Positions 17,971 through 25,790 of a DNA stretch of 40,361 nt are shown here, piece by piece. Below the pieces are notes generated by a model. That model searched no databases. It was not told the DNA's origin and worked only from the letters and a program-made list of their open reading frames with translations. Each line of letters opens with the position of its first letter. The stretch's first letter is position 1. A program made the translations under genes and the position numbers. The stretch covers positions 1-40,361 of the forward strand of contig JBBEDC010000012.1 of assembly GCA_040881505.1 (NCBI GenBank), read 5' to 3'. The DNA is from JBBEDC01 sp040881505 (GTDB lineage: Bacteria > Patescibacteriota > Andersenbacteria > UBA10190).

Positions 17971-18089
17971 GGGGTTCAGCGTACCGGGAATTAGCTGGTT
18001 TTACTAGCCTTCCTTCTTGCTATATATACAAATATATGAGATATTCACCATAGTTTTGAACATTGTCAATGAAACGAAAGGAGAGACCC

Positions 18090-18653
18090 ATGGATTCGCA
18101 GCGGTCTGTGATGGTTCTGTGGGACTTGGAAAACTGGCTCTACTTTCCACGCAAAAAGAGGTGGCCGCTGTCGTAAGAAGCTCAGCGCGGATTTGCCTGT
18201 CGCATCCATCAGGACATAGAGCGATATTTTTCCTTGCAAGGGATGATAATCCCCGTTGGATGAAAGCTCGCGTTCCCACGCGATGACCTTGTAGACAAGG
18301 ACGCTATCAAGACCATGGCAAGTGAGAAGGGGTACACCTTTTACACTACGGATGAGCATGAGAAAGACGCGGCTGATAAGCTCATGATCAATAAGGGGTG
18401 TGAAATTTTGGAAGACCGGCCTCGGTTGATCACGGATGTCGTGCTCATGACCGGCGACACCGACTTCATCGACTTCGCTGGAGGTTTGCGCTCCGACGGG
18501 CATGATGTGTGGATTATCATGCCCGGAAAAGAAGAGTACCCCGTTCACGAAGCTGCACGGAAGTACAGGACCGTAACGAATTACGTGCTCTCGTTGGAGG
18601 ATGTCCGCGCGTTCGTTCGCAATAAAAGGTCTGAGGCTCTTAGCTCGGCGTAG
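18090..18653 (+). pseudogene. NYN-domain (PIN-like nuclease) gene with two in-frame stops
   Basis: A single reading frame runs from an ATG at 18090, preceded by AAAGGAG, to the TAG at 18651. It is interrupted by TAA at 18174 (codon 29) and TGA at 18261 (codon 58). The first segment has VMVLWDLENW, the N-terminal acidic strand of NYN domains. The last segment, openable from an ATG at 18315, has EKDAADKLM and LMTGDTDFIDF, which carry the other catalytic aspartates, and ends GHDVWIIMPG. All three segments join in one frame into a sensible protein of about 187 residues, so nonsense mutation fits better than frameshift. It could also be readthrough, sequencing error, or a shortened protein expressed from 18315. 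The gene keeps its ribosome site and terminator. Confidence 0.75.
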
Positions 18654-18667
18654 CTCTGAGCTTTTTT
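18636..18667 (+). terminator. Intrinsic terminator of the NYN gene
   Basis: GCTC-TT-AGCT (18636-18645) pairs with AGCT-CT-GAGC (18652-18661) and is followed by six T. The stem overlaps the stop codon. Confidence 0.75.
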
Positions 18668-18675
18668 ATTTCAAC

Positions 18676-18825
18676 TCACCGACTCGTCCTAGATCTTCTT
18701 ACCAAGGTTGTGCTGTTCCACCCTTTTTGTTTTTTAGCGACACGTTTTCGAATAGCATCAATTTGGACACGAATCTGCTTTGTGCTTAATGCGGATGCGC
18801 CTGTTTGATTGTTTATCTGTAGCAT
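18676..18825 (-). CDS. Possible small basic protein (49 residues)
   Basis: This ORF fills the 200-base gap between the NYN terminator and frr and is co-oriented with frr, 28 bases after its stop. The translation starts MLQINNQTGASALSTKQ and continues into a lysine- and arginine-rich helix-like stretch (IDAIRKRVAKKQKGW), ending RRSRTSR. The composition looks coding and nucleic-acid-binding in style, but there is no Shine-Dalgarno site and no family I recognise. It is a weak call. If it is not coding, this stretch holds nothing else I can see. Confidence 0.25.
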   Translation of the reverse strand: MLQINNQTGASALSTKQIRVQIDAIRKRVAKKQKGWNSTTLVRRSRTSR

Positions 18826-18853
18826 GTAAAGCTAGCTGACTTAGGCTAACCCC

Positions 18854-19414
18854 TTATATCGTCGTAATCTCCTCTTCCTTCTTTTTAATAATCCCATCTA
18901 TATCCCCGTTCGCCTTTCCGATTAACTCATCGAGGTCTTTTTTCCCGTCGTAGAAATCATCTTCAGTAATATCGCTCTTCTCCTTTTCTTCTTTAAGAGT
19001 TTTTAAAGCCTCATCACGTGCTTGTCGCAATCGCACGCGCGTATCTTCAGCCTTGGCGTGGAGAACCTTTAAAGTTTGTTTGCGGGACTCTTCAGTTAAC
19101 GACGGAAATGCGAGGCGAATAATACTACCGTCAACGGCTGGGTTAACCCCGAGGTTCGCGTTTGTTACAGCTTTTTCAATATCACTGATCACTCCTTTGT
19201 CGAACGGAGAGATAACCAACGTCCGGGCATCACTGCTGGAAACCGAAGCAAGGCTTTTCAGCGGACTGCGAGCGCCGTAGGCCTCAACCGGAATTGAATC
19301 AACTAAGTCTGGCTTAACGCGGCCGGTACGCAGGCCCGCGATTTCTTTCTGAAACCATTCAAGCGCTTCTTGCTTGGCTGATTCAAACTGCGGTTTAACG
19401 GTAGAGAATGGCAT
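18854..19414 (-). CDS. frr: Ribosome recycling factor
   Basis: RRF, with EF-G, splits post-termination ribosomes. The 186-residue product is the normal length. It has the first helix (ALEWFQKEIAGLRTGRVKPDLVD), the small beta domain (VEAYGARSPLKSLASVS, LVISPFDKGVISDIEKAV) and the long C-terminal helices (RLAFPSLTEESRKQTLKVLHAKAEDTRVRLRQ). It closes the secD-secF-holB-frr cluster, 26 bases after holB. Confidence 0.97.
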   Translation of the reverse strand: MPFSTVKPQFESAKQEALEWFQKEIAGLRTGRVKPDLVDSIPVEAYGARSPLKSLASVSSSDARTLVISPFDKGVISDIEKAVTNANLGVNPAVDGSIIRLAFPSLTEESRKQTLKVLHAKAEDTRVRLRQARDEALKTLKEEKEKSDITEDDFYDGKKDLDELIGKANGDIDGIIKKKEEEITTI

Positions 19415-19440
19415 AAAAGTATAGTTAGGTAAATGTAATA

Positions 19441-20118
19441 TTAAGTATTCCGTACCTGGCTCAACGTAGCAAGTAATACTGTGCTGGCAAATTTCTCGTT
19501 GCCGCGGCTGGCTCTGATCTTGTAATAGTCGCGCAAGCGGGTTAAAGCCGCCTTTACGGCCGGATCTGCGCCCTCCTCTCTACTGCGCTCTATTAAGAGA
19601 GTGGTAATAGCTGACAGCTCCTCGTCCGTTAACTGATCTCGCTTAGTATTTTTAACGAGCTCCGCGATAGAAACTTGCGAAGGCTCGGAGGCTGCTCGCG
19701 CATGGGGCATACGAATACTCTGAGATCTTGAGACAATTGTCGGCAATACTCTTCCGGGAAACGGAGTAATAAGGATAAAGCGGTTAGCGGCTGAGCTTTC
19801 CTCGAGTTCCTTTAAGAGCGCATTGGCGGCTACGATTTCAATGCGGTCGATTGACTCGATAAAAATAAGGCGGCGGTCAGTAAAGGAAGTGCGTGACAGA
19901 TGATGCAGCAGCTCTCGCACGGGCTTGATTTTAATCGTGTGCTCATCGGGAGCCAGGCGATGTACTTCTGATCGAGCGGGAGCGATAGCAGTAATTGTTT
20001 TAACTAACTCCTGTATGTCGTATTCATACGGAATAACAACCAGCAGTGGCTGCTGAACGCCGTCAGATGTAAGCGTGCGCGAGATTGTCTGCCAAAACGG
20101 ATGCGTATCATCCTTCAT
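19441..20118 (-). CDS. holB: DNA polymerase III delta-prime-like clamp-loader subunit
   Basis: This subunit sits in the clamp-loader ring with DnaX. The 225-residue product lacks a Walker A motif, as is usual for delta-prime. It keeps the AAA+ sensor region RRLIFIESIDRIEIVAANALLKELEESS, then FILITPFPGRVLPTIVSRSQ, which carries the SRx arginine-finger element. I start at the ATG at 20118 (MKDDTHPFWQTISRTL), which overlaps the secF stop by four bases; a longer frame upstream only reads through secF. It is clearly shorter than E. coli HolB (334). The C-terminal oligomerisation domain is reduced. Confidence 0.85.
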   Translation of the reverse strand: MKDDTHPFWQTISRTLTSDGVQQPLLVVIPYEYDIQELVKTITAIAPARSEVHRLAPDEHTIKIKPVRELLHHLSRTSFTDRRLIFIESIDRIEIVAANALLKELEESSAANRFILITPFPGRVLPTIVSRSQSIRMPHARAASEPSQVSIAELVKNTKRDQLTDEELSAITTLLIERSREEGADPAVKAALTRLRDYYKIRASRGNEKFASTVLLATLSQVRNT

Positions 20119-20993
20119 GAGCGCTTGGAGAGGAAGATAAGGACGGGTGGAGCGATAAACCAGGAGGAGTATGTTCCCGCGATAGTACCAACGATCAAGG
20201 CGGCGATAAACCAGTGGATGGTAGTGCCGCCAAAGAGGAAGAGTGCGAATAGAACAAGCAGCGTAGTAAAGGACGTATTGAATGACCGGCCAAATGTCGC
20301 ACTGATCGCCTGGTTTATAACATCCAACAACGAAGCGCGTTTGGCGTGTCGCCATTGGGTCCGCATGCGCGCGAAGAGGATAATTGTATCGTTAATGGAG
20401 TAGCCAAGGATTGCTAGCAGAGCGGTAACAAACAGCGTATCGACAGGCGCCCCCCACAGCTTTCCGAAGATTGCAAAGGCAGCTGCAACAACGAGAATAT
20501 CGTGCAGCAAAGCTACGACAGCTGCGACTCCGAACTTCCACGGCTCTATCAACCCCTTCATGGTGCGGAATGTGTAGGCGAGGTAGATAATCATGCCGAC
20601 AACCACAACCGTGATCGCTAGAATTGATTTACGACGCAACTCCTGCCCTATCGTTGGGCCTATCGACTCAAAGCGCAGCTCCTGTCCCTCGATAATCTGT
20701 TCTTCTTGCAGAGCTGATACGATCTCGTCTTTTCGCTCCTGAGATATTTCCGGCAGACGCACAATCAGGGATTCTTCCTGTGTTGTTTGAATAGAGGCGT
20801 CGAGATCAAACCGTTCACGCAGCAGGGTTGTAGCAGGGGCTGCTTGTTCTGATGACCCTTGTATCTCTAACAGGGATCCTCCAACGAAGTCGATGCCCCA
20901 GTTGAGGCCTAAGCTGAAGATAACAATAAGGCTTACGGCGATAGTGCTTACAGTAACTCCCAACCACACCATTGGTTTTTTCAGCAGGGTCAT
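20115..20993 (-). CDS. secF: Protein translocase subunit SecF
   Basis: SecF with SecD uses the proton-motive force to complete export after SecA and SecYEG. The 292-residue product has about six membrane helices, the periplasmic P4 domain between helices 1 and 2, and the signature GIDFVGGSLLEIQ just after helix 1. NDTIILFARMR marks the helix-4/5 region. Its ATG overlaps secD by four bases and has AAGGAG upstream. Confidence 0.97.
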   Translation of the reverse strand: MTLLKKPMVWLGVTVSTIAVSLIVIFSLGLNWGIDFVGGSLLEIQGSSEQAAPATTLLRERFDLDASIQTTQEESLIVRLPEISQERKDEIVSALQEEQIIEGQELRFESIGPTIGQELRRKSILAITVVVVGMIIYLAYTFRTMKGLIEPWKFGVAAVVALLHDILVVAAAFAIFGKLWGAPVDTLFVTALLAILGYSINDTIILFARMRTQWRHAKRASLLDVINQAISATFGRSFNTSFTTLLVLFALFLFGGTTIHWFIAALIVGTIAGTYSSWFIAPPVLIFLSKRS

Positions 20994-22327
20994 GCGGATT
21001 CTCCTTTCTTGGCTCCTAGTAAAAGCGGCTTATGGGTTGCTTTAGGACTTAACACTACCGTCAACATTCCCCGGGTTATAACAATAGCGGTAAACATAGA
21101 CAGCAGGATACCCAAGGCAAACGTTACGGCAAAGCCGCGTATTATCGAGGTTCCAAATGCATACAAAATGAAGGCGGTAAACAAGCTGGATACATTAGAC
21201 GCGTAAATAGATTCCCACGCTTCAGTGAATCCTTCTTTTAAGGCATACGAGGGTGTTTTACCACCGCGAATATTTTCTCGAAACCGTTCAAATATCAAAA
21301 CGTTAGCATCAACCGCCATTCCAATCGACAAGATAAAACCTGCGATTCCCGCCAGTGTAAGGGTTACCGGAATGAGCTTGATGATAGTCAGGAAGAATAC
21401 GGCGTAAATAGCTAGGGCGACAGCGGCTACCAGTCCTGGTAAGCGGTAGTAGACCACCATCCAGACAACAACGGCCAGAAGACCGTACAACCCGGCACGA
21501 ATGCTTTGATCGATGGATACCTGCCCTAGTGTTGGTCCGACAACTTGCTGCCCAATTAACTCAACTGGAACCGGCAATGCTCCAGCATTCAGGCTTCGAG
21601 CTAAGTCGTTAGCTTCCTCGATGGTAAATCCGCCGCTAATAACAGCGGTACCGTTGGTGATCTCTGCTTGTACAACGGGAGCGCTACGCGGAACGCCATC
21701 AAGGTAGATAGCAATACGCTTGCCGAGGCTTTCCCGCGTTAGTTCAGCAAACAGCCCCGTCCCTTCTCGGTCAAAGTTGAGGCTAACAGTTGGAATCCCG
21801 CTGACTGGGTCAAATTCCACCACCGCGTTATCAAGATGCTCCCCGGTTAAGCCCGTGGGTTCAAACAGTTGCGGAACAATAATGTTCTCTCCATCAACAT
21901 TTAATTCAGTTTCGGCGTTGTCTATCTCCCGTCGAAAGTCCAGCTGTGGAGTTTCGCCGATTCGGGCAATTGCCTCATCTGGATCATGAACACCGGCAAG
22001 CTCGACAATGACTCGATATTCCTCCCCTACTTGATTGGTTTGAATGACAGGCTCTGATACTCCAAAGGCGTTCACACGGCGTTCGATCACGTCTCGCACC
22101 CCAGCCAAAGCTTCAGCTGGCTCTTGAATAGCGTCTTCGTTCAGCCGGGCACGATAGATCAAGTGAGAGCCTCCTTGCAAGTCTAACCCCAGCTTAACGT
22201 TAAGATCCCGATGAAACTGACCAATCGTAAGCGATGGATGATACGGGCTGGCAACCCAGGCGGCTAGAGCCACGGTAGCTACAAGTCCTACAGTTCCCAG
22301 TATTCGGTTTCTGGTGCGGGTTTTCAT
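20990..22327 (-). CDS. secD: Protein translocase subunit SecD
   Basis: SecD is the partner of SecF in the post-translocation step. The 445-residue product has the signature LGLDLQGGSHLIYRA after helix 1, a periplasmic region shorter than in E. coli (445 against 615 residues in total), and a C-terminal block of five helices with ILSIGMAVDANVLIFERFREN. It is the first gene of the secD-secF-holB-frr operon, with a short leader and no Shine-Dalgarno site. Confidence 0.97.
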   Translation of the reverse strand: MKTRTRNRILGTVGLVATVALAAWVASPYHPSLTIGQFHRDLNVKLGLDLQGGSHLIYRARLNEDAIQEPAEALAGVRDVIERRVNAFGVSEPVIQTNQVGEEYRVIVELAGVHDPDEAIARIGETPQLDFRREIDNAETELNVDGENIIVPQLFEPTGLTGEHLDNAVVEFDPVSGIPTVSLNFDREGTGLFAELTRESLGKRIAIYLDGVPRSAPVVQAEITNGTAVISGGFTIEEANDLARSLNAGALPVPVELIGQQVVGPTLGQVSIDQSIRAGLYGLLAVVVWMVVYYRLPGLVAAVALAIYAVFFLTIIKLIPVTLTLAGIAGFILSIGMAVDANVLIFERFRENIRGGKTPSYALKEGFTEAWESIYASNVSSLFTAFILYAFGTSIIRGFAVTFALGILLSMFTAIVITRGMLTVVLSPKATHKPLLLGAKKGESA

Positions 22328-22341
22328 ATATATAACGGTTG

Positions 22342-22370
22342 ATTGTATCCTAGCTGGATTAGAACGAAAA
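22342..22370 (-). promoter_or_regulatory. Candidate promoter of the secDF operon
   Basis: On the minus strand TACAAT (22342-22347) is a good -10 and a weak TTTTCG (22365-22370) lies 17 bases upstream. The leader would be only about 10 bases, consistent with nearly leaderless initiation. Confidence 0.3.
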
Positions 22371-22497
22371 GTGGAGAGTGGTTACAAATGCGGGGTTCGA
22401 ACGTTGATTCACGGCCTACGGCCTTATATGAAAACAGGCTCTAATATTGCGCGTGTCTCGAAGCCAAAGGACAGAAGCCCAAAGAGTGATGTGTAAA

Positions 22498-22520
22498 GAA
22501 AAACACCCCAGTCGAGGTGT
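22498..22520 (-). terminator. Intrinsic terminator of the unknown gene at 22543
   Basis: On the minus strand ACACCTC pairs with GGGGTGT around a GACT loop (22503-22520), followed by a T run. Confidence 0.8.
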
Positions 22521-22542
22521 GGTGGTTGAGTGAGCGGGAGGG

Positions 22543-23040
22543 CTACTTGGGACCCAATTCCTTAGGCCACAGGTATCGCAGGCTCTCGCGCATCTCGTTG
22601 ATGTCATCGCTGTCGACGTTGCCGTTTTCCTCGTGAAATGTGATCAGCTGCATGAAGAAAACCAAGCGGTATGCGGCATACAGGTGCCGCACAGCCTTTG
22701 GAACGTGCGCCAACTCGATCTTGAGCGCTTCAAGGCAGCGACCTCTCTTGCCTGCAAGTTCAGTCATCTCAACGATTTCGTGCAAAGCGCAGTAAGGACG
22801 AAAGGTCGGAGGAGTGTCTTCCGACACTAGGACGTAACCAGCAATGTAGGCAACGAAACCCTCGAACCGCTTGGCCTCATCGCTGAAGTCTCGTTTCGCT
22901 ACGGCGTACGTGTGAGTCACTCCTTTGTACTCCACGGTTTCCGCTGCCACTGCGATGTTCCTTAGCCATGCTGGCCAGTCATCGGGAATGGGTACTCCGT
23001 TGTAGAAAGTGCCAGGCGGGACTTGCTGGATGGAAGGCAT
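22543..23040 (-). CDS. Unknown soluble protein, single-gene cassette
   Basis: The 165-residue product has no signal peptide or membrane helix, and I do not recognise a family. A central block is notable: FRPYCALHEIVEMTEL (residues 80-95) and IELAHVP (108-114). It holds His87, Glu88, Glu91, Glu94 and His112, an arrangement that could bind metal but is not a canonical HExxH. Many codons end in C or G. The start is secure: AGGAGG lies six bases before the ATG. A strong promoter is centred near 23100 and a terminator ends the unit, so it is transcribed alone. Confidence 0.75.
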   Translation of the reverse strand: MPSIQQVPPGTFYNGVPIPDDWPAWLRNIAVAAETVEYKGVTHTYAVAKRDFSDEAKRFEGFVAYIAGYVLVSEDTPPTFRPYCALHEIVEMTELAGKRGRCLEALKIELAHVPKAVRHLYAAYRLVFFMQLITFHEENGNVDSDDINEMRESLRYLWPKELGPK

Positions 23041-23085
23041 TTGTTCCTCCTCTTGTACGAGTCTTGTGGTTAAACCAGCAGACAG

Positions 23086-23114
23086 ACCATACCTATTAGT
23101 TGTCCTGGTGTCAA
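23086..23114 (-). promoter_or_regulatory. Sigma-70-type promoter for the 22543-23040 gene
   Basis: On the minus strand a perfect TTGACA (23109-23114) is 17 bases from TATGGT (23086-23091). It is one of the two clearest promoters in the window and lies about 45 bases before a Shine-Dalgarno-led ATG. Confidence 0.7.
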
Positions 23115-23128
23115 TTGTCTCCGTTCCC

Positions 23129-23305
23129 CTATTTCTGACTTACTATGGAAGGTATCTGGGCCAAAGTATCAAATATACTTCGCTCTTCTGCTTGTGCTGG
23201 ATTGTAGCTCGCACCCACCCCTGCTATACAAATAGCCGCTCCGACTAAGAGTGAAATAAAGCGCATTAAAAAGGATGTGGTGCTTGAGGGAGAGGCATAT
23301 TCCAT
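23129..23305 (-). CDS. Possible small exported peptide (58 residues)
   Basis: In the 367-base gap between the flanking genes the minus strand has an ORF with a signal-peptide shape. It reads a polar start (MEYASPSSTTSFLMRF), a hydrophobic core (ISLLVGAAICIAGVGA) and a cleavage-like SYNPAQA before EERSIFDTL. The mature part would be about 19 residues. No Shine-Dalgarno site precedes it, and I know no family. It ends 14 bases upstream of the promoter of the next gene. The rest of the gap holds only that promoter and short untranslated sequence. Confidence 0.4.
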   Translation of the reverse strand: MEYASPSSTTSFLMRFISLLVGAAICIAGVGASYNPAQAEERSIFDTLAQIPSIVSQK

Positions 23306-23406
23306 AGTGACAATATGTTACGGATCTTTATGTCTCTAGTCTGCTATCCTCACATAGACAGTACAATGCTTGCCTACCTCCTCTTTGTCAGCTTCCCTGA
23401 CAGCCC

Positions 23407-23688
23407 TTATGCCAAGAGTTCTTCTTGATACTCCGGAAAATGTGTTGTGATTTCAGTCAAATCAAACTCAGTGAGAATTGATTCTTTGGGTTCACGCTGC
23501 AGAAGAAACTCAAATGAGGCGGATATGAGCTCATCAGGGCTGTCGTAAATCTCTGCAAACGGCTCCCAAAAATTCTCTTCGATGGTGACCAGGTGAGTCG
23601 TGGTATCCGACCCCTCTCCCACCAATACTTCAAACTCCCACCCGTCGGAGGTCTCATGTTTCTTTTCAATTGATACTTCTTCCATCAT
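23407..23688 (-). CDS. Conserved hypothetical protein (SFEFLL-REPKESIL type)
   Basis: The 93-residue product has a beta-rich first half (WEFEVLVGEGSDTTTHLVTI) and a helical second half with SFEFLLQREPKESILTEFDL and FPEY. I recall this second block from small uncharacterised proteins of several phyla, with no function known. The start could be either of two adjacent ATG codons. It lies just downstream of the holin-like membrane protein on the same strand. Confidence 0.7.
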   Translation of the reverse strand: MMEEVSIEKKHETSDGWEFEVLVGEGSDTTTHLVTIEENFWEPFAEIYDSPDELISASFEFLLQREPKESILTEFDLTEITTHFPEYQEELLA

Positions 23689-23730
23689 ACGGTGTTTACA
23701 CTGCGAAAAAATCAGAAAGTTTGCAAGTCC

Positions 23731-24075
23731 TTATTCCGCTTCTTTAAAAGGCTGATGGAGAAGGTACGAGAGGAGGGAGAGAACGATGCTGAAAAGCACG
23801 GCCCACCAAAAGCCAGCGACAAAGAATCCCGGTACTACTGTACTGGCCAACATGATCATCAGCGCGTTTATAACCAAGAGGAATAGGCCGAAGGTTACGA
23901 TCGTAATCGGCAGGGTTAGAACAATAAGGATTGGTTTTATAATCACATTTACTATCCCTAATACTGCTGCGGCTATCAGCGCCGCCAGAAAACCATCTAC
24001 CGACACCCCTGGCAAAATATAGCTGGCGATTAATACCGCAAGCGTTGTAATTAACCAACGCAATAAAATATTCAT
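23731..24075 (-). CDS. Phage-holin-4-family membrane protein
   Basis: The 114-residue product has four membrane segments and the pattern of the bacterial chromosomal family often named phage holin family 4 superfamily IV. The landmarks are PGVSVDGFLAALIAAAVLG early, NVIIKPILIVLTLPITIVTFGLFLLVINALMI in the middle, and PGFFVAGFWWAVLFS late. Despite the name, members are usually ordinary chromosomal membrane proteins of unknown role. Nothing else here suggests a prophage. Confidence 0.88.
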   Translation of the reverse strand: MNILLRWLITTLAVLIASYILPGVSVDGFLAALIAAAVLGIVNVIIKPILIVLTLPITIVTFGLFLLVINALMIMLASTVVPGFFVAGFWWAVLFSIVLSLLSYLLHQPFKEAE

Positions 24076-24132
24076 GATTACTACTGTACGGATGTGAGTG
24101 GAGTTGTCGAGCGGAGAAATACACAGCCCTTG

Positions 24133-25050
24133 TCACAACTCAGATACGAGCTGTGTTAACGCCTTAAAGTTTGCTCGGGTAGCGTTTGTTTGAGGCTCAG
24201 GTACTACATACACATCCTCACGATCTTTGAATATATGGAGCAGTTCTTTGAGTTGATCGCGCGAAGGAAAGACAGTTTGCCTAAAATCATCTTCTGTTAT
24301 TCCCGTATGTGAGTCAGTTCCGTTATATGGAGGGGTGACAGTGTTAAGATGAATGAGACGCGTTGCCGGCGCTACCGCGCGTGAAAACGCATAGAGTTTT
24401 TCCCACATTACAGCGGGGGTTGGGTTTTCCATTGCTAGCTGCGCAGCTGTGTGAGTTATATCATTAGCGATATACCATCCTTCTTGAGTCATTCTTTTCA
24501 TTAAAGATAGCGGTGCGTTGTCTGGTATATAGATATCGCTTCGGTTCTCTTCTAGGCGGGCTTCCGCCGCCGGTAGCGTTTCGATCGTAAGGACGATATT
24601 TTTACTGGCAGCGTATTCTTGTAAATACTGCACGCTTTGGAAAAATAGCTCGTCTGACTCATCGTCAGGAGTACGGGAGTCTTTTACGAGTTCTTGAGCT
24701 GCGGTATCAAGGTTGAGCGTTTCTAAGTACCTGCTGCCAGGATGCGCATTCACGTAGGCGGGACGTTTAAGTGTGCTTGCGATATCAATGGTGCGTTGAA
24801 TCTGTTCAATTGTCTCGTGCCGCACACTCTCGTTATTCGTCATCAAGTTCGTTTTGTACTTCTCTTCTACTACTCCCCAGTGATGTAGGCCAATAGCCAC
24901 ATCATGTTCTTGAAGCCAAACCAGCATGTCATCATAGTGGCTTTCGTTGTGAATATTGAACCATATTTCGGACATGGCAGCGCTATCTTCGAGGATGGCA
25001 GCTTTACCGTCTTCCCAGTTTTTGGGACCTGTTTTGATGCCGAGGATCAT
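24133..25050 (-). CDS. Sugar-phosphate isomerase/epimerase-like TIM-barrel protein
   Basis: The 305-residue product fits the xylose-isomerase-like TIM barrel (AP endonuclease 2 superfamily). Potential metal ligands fall at successive strand ends: NAHPGSRY, LTIETLP, ANDITHT, IHLNTV and VVPEPQ. The substrate cannot be read from sequence; members act as isomerases, epimerases or endonucleases. Endonuclease IV signatures are not evident, so I favour a carbohydrate or unknown role. It lies 57 bases upstream of the holin-like gene on the same strand. Confidence 0.75.
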   Translation of the reverse strand: MILGIKTGPKNWEDGKAAILEDSAAMSEIWFNIHNESHYDDMLVWLQEHDVAIGLHHWGVVEEKYKTNLMTNNESVRHETIEQIQRTIDIASTLKRPAYVNAHPGSRYLETLNLDTAAQELVKDSRTPDDESDELFFQSVQYLQEYAASKNIVLTIETLPAAEARLEENRSDIYIPDNAPLSLMKRMTQEGWYIANDITHTAAQLAMENPTPAVMWEKLYAFSRAVAPATRLIHLNTVTPPYNGTDSHTGITEDDFRQTVFPSRDQLKELLHIFKDREDVYVVPEPQTNATRANFKALTQLVSEL

Positions 25051-25087
25051 AGAGCTGGTTTAATATACGACAGATTTGGTTGAGATG

Positions 25088-25117
25088 AAAAAAGAAACGC
25101 TCCCGACGAGGAAGCGT
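25088..25117 (-). terminator. Intrinsic terminator of the methyltransferase gene
   Basis: On the minus strand ACGCTTCC pairs with GGGAGCGT (25097-25117, one wobble pair, five-base loop) and leads into a T-rich run. Confidence 0.8.
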
Positions 25118-25123
25118 GTGGGG

Positions 25124-25693
25124 TTAAGCCTTGCGGAGCATGAGCTCCAAAACGTCATGTGTGTGTTCGAATGGCTCGCGGTCGGTCCGTTGGAATTGGT
25201 GGCGATGAACGATCTCAAACGCTCGCACGAGCCTGTGGATGGTTTCTTCTTTTTGCTCGTAGTCGACGTGCCCAGTGCGATTGTCGACGATTTGCAAATT
25301 GAAGTGGATCAGGAACAGTCCTCTCGGACGCAGGACTCGAAAGGCTTCCGACAAGGCCCGCTGCGGATCCACGTAGTGAATGACGTTGACCATATAGAGG
25401 GCGTTGATGAGGTTGTCTCCGAACGGAAGAGCCTCGACGTCAGCAGTCTCGAACCGGGCATCGGGGTAGTTGAGTTTCGCGATCCCAACTTCCTCCTCGG
25501 ATTTGTCGACCCCGATTACATTCAGGCCGAGGTTGAAGAGAAAGGCGGTGTCACGACCAGAGCCACACCCGAGATCCAGGATGGGCCCGTTGCAGTTGCC
25601 CAGGGCTTCTGCGAACCGCCTCACGTAGGTCGTCGGATGACGATCCCAGTGACGACCCTCTCTGTATTTCAAATAAAGTGAGCTGTTGTGCAT
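25124..25693 (-). CDS. Class I SAM-dependent methyltransferase, single-gene cassette
   Basis: The product (190 residues from the ATG at 25693) is a Rossmann-fold methyltransferase. Motif I is ILDLGCGSGRD (38-48), the acidic residue binding the ribose is in VIGVDKS (Asp63), motif II is DVEALPFGDN, and the later strand is LRPRGLFLIHF. It resembles the type-11 group, whose substrates are usually unknown. The start at 25693 is chosen over 25741 because AAGGA lies about seven bases upstream. Codons end in C or G far more often than in neighbouring genes. It has its own promoter and terminator. Confidence 0.88.
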   Translation of the reverse strand: MHNSSLYLKYREGRHWDRHPTTYVRRFAEALGNCNGPILDLGCGSGRDTAFLFNLGLNVIGVDKSEEEVGIAKLNYPDARFETADVEALPFGDNLINALYMVNVIHYVDPQRALSEAFRVLRPRGLFLIHFNLQIVDNRTGHVDYEQKEETIHRLVRAFEIVHRHQFQRTDREPFEHTHDVLELMLRKA

Positions 25694-25742
25694 TGCACAG
25701 ATCCTTGTTCTGATGCCATGGAATGAACATATCCGCCACAAA

Positions 25743-25772
25743 ATACTATTCGTTTGTGTCTAACTGTGTCAA
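25743..25772 (-). promoter_or_regulatory. Sigma-70-type promoter for the methyltransferase gene
   Basis: On the minus strand a perfect TTGACA (25767-25772) is 18 bases from TAGTAT (25743-25748). It lies about 50 bases before the Shine-Dalgarno-led ATG at 25693. Confidence 0.65.
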
Positions 25773-25790
25773 CAGTACCGCGGTGTGTAA

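Noticed and set aside
18174..18263. In-frame TGA and TAA as evidence of a changed genetic code
   Set aside because: TGA ends lysS, secF and mreD with tightly overlapping next starts, and TAA ends other genes, so both are ordinary stops here.
18066..18548. Minus-strand ORF of 160 codons across the NYN gene
   Set aside because: The plus strand has the NYN motifs, a strong ribosome site and a terminator. The minus frame shows no coherent protein features.
20119..20355. Extended 304-residue version of the delta-prime-like protein
   Set aside because: The extra 79 residues are secF sequence read in another frame; the ATG at 20118 overlaps the secF stop and matches the domain start.
22388..22410. 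GGTTCGAAC element resembling a tRNA T-loop
   Set aside because: No flanking T stem, acceptor stem or anticodon arm can be formed on either strand; it is a short palindrome in the secD upstream region.
23731..24075. Holin-family protein as a sign of a prophage
   Set aside because: No phage structural, lysis or integrase genes are present. This family is common on ordinary chromosomes.
25076..25681. Plus-strand ORF of 201 codons opposite the methyltransferase
   Set aside because: The minus strand carries unmistakable methyltransferase motifs; the long mirror frame is a by-product of its biased third codon positions.
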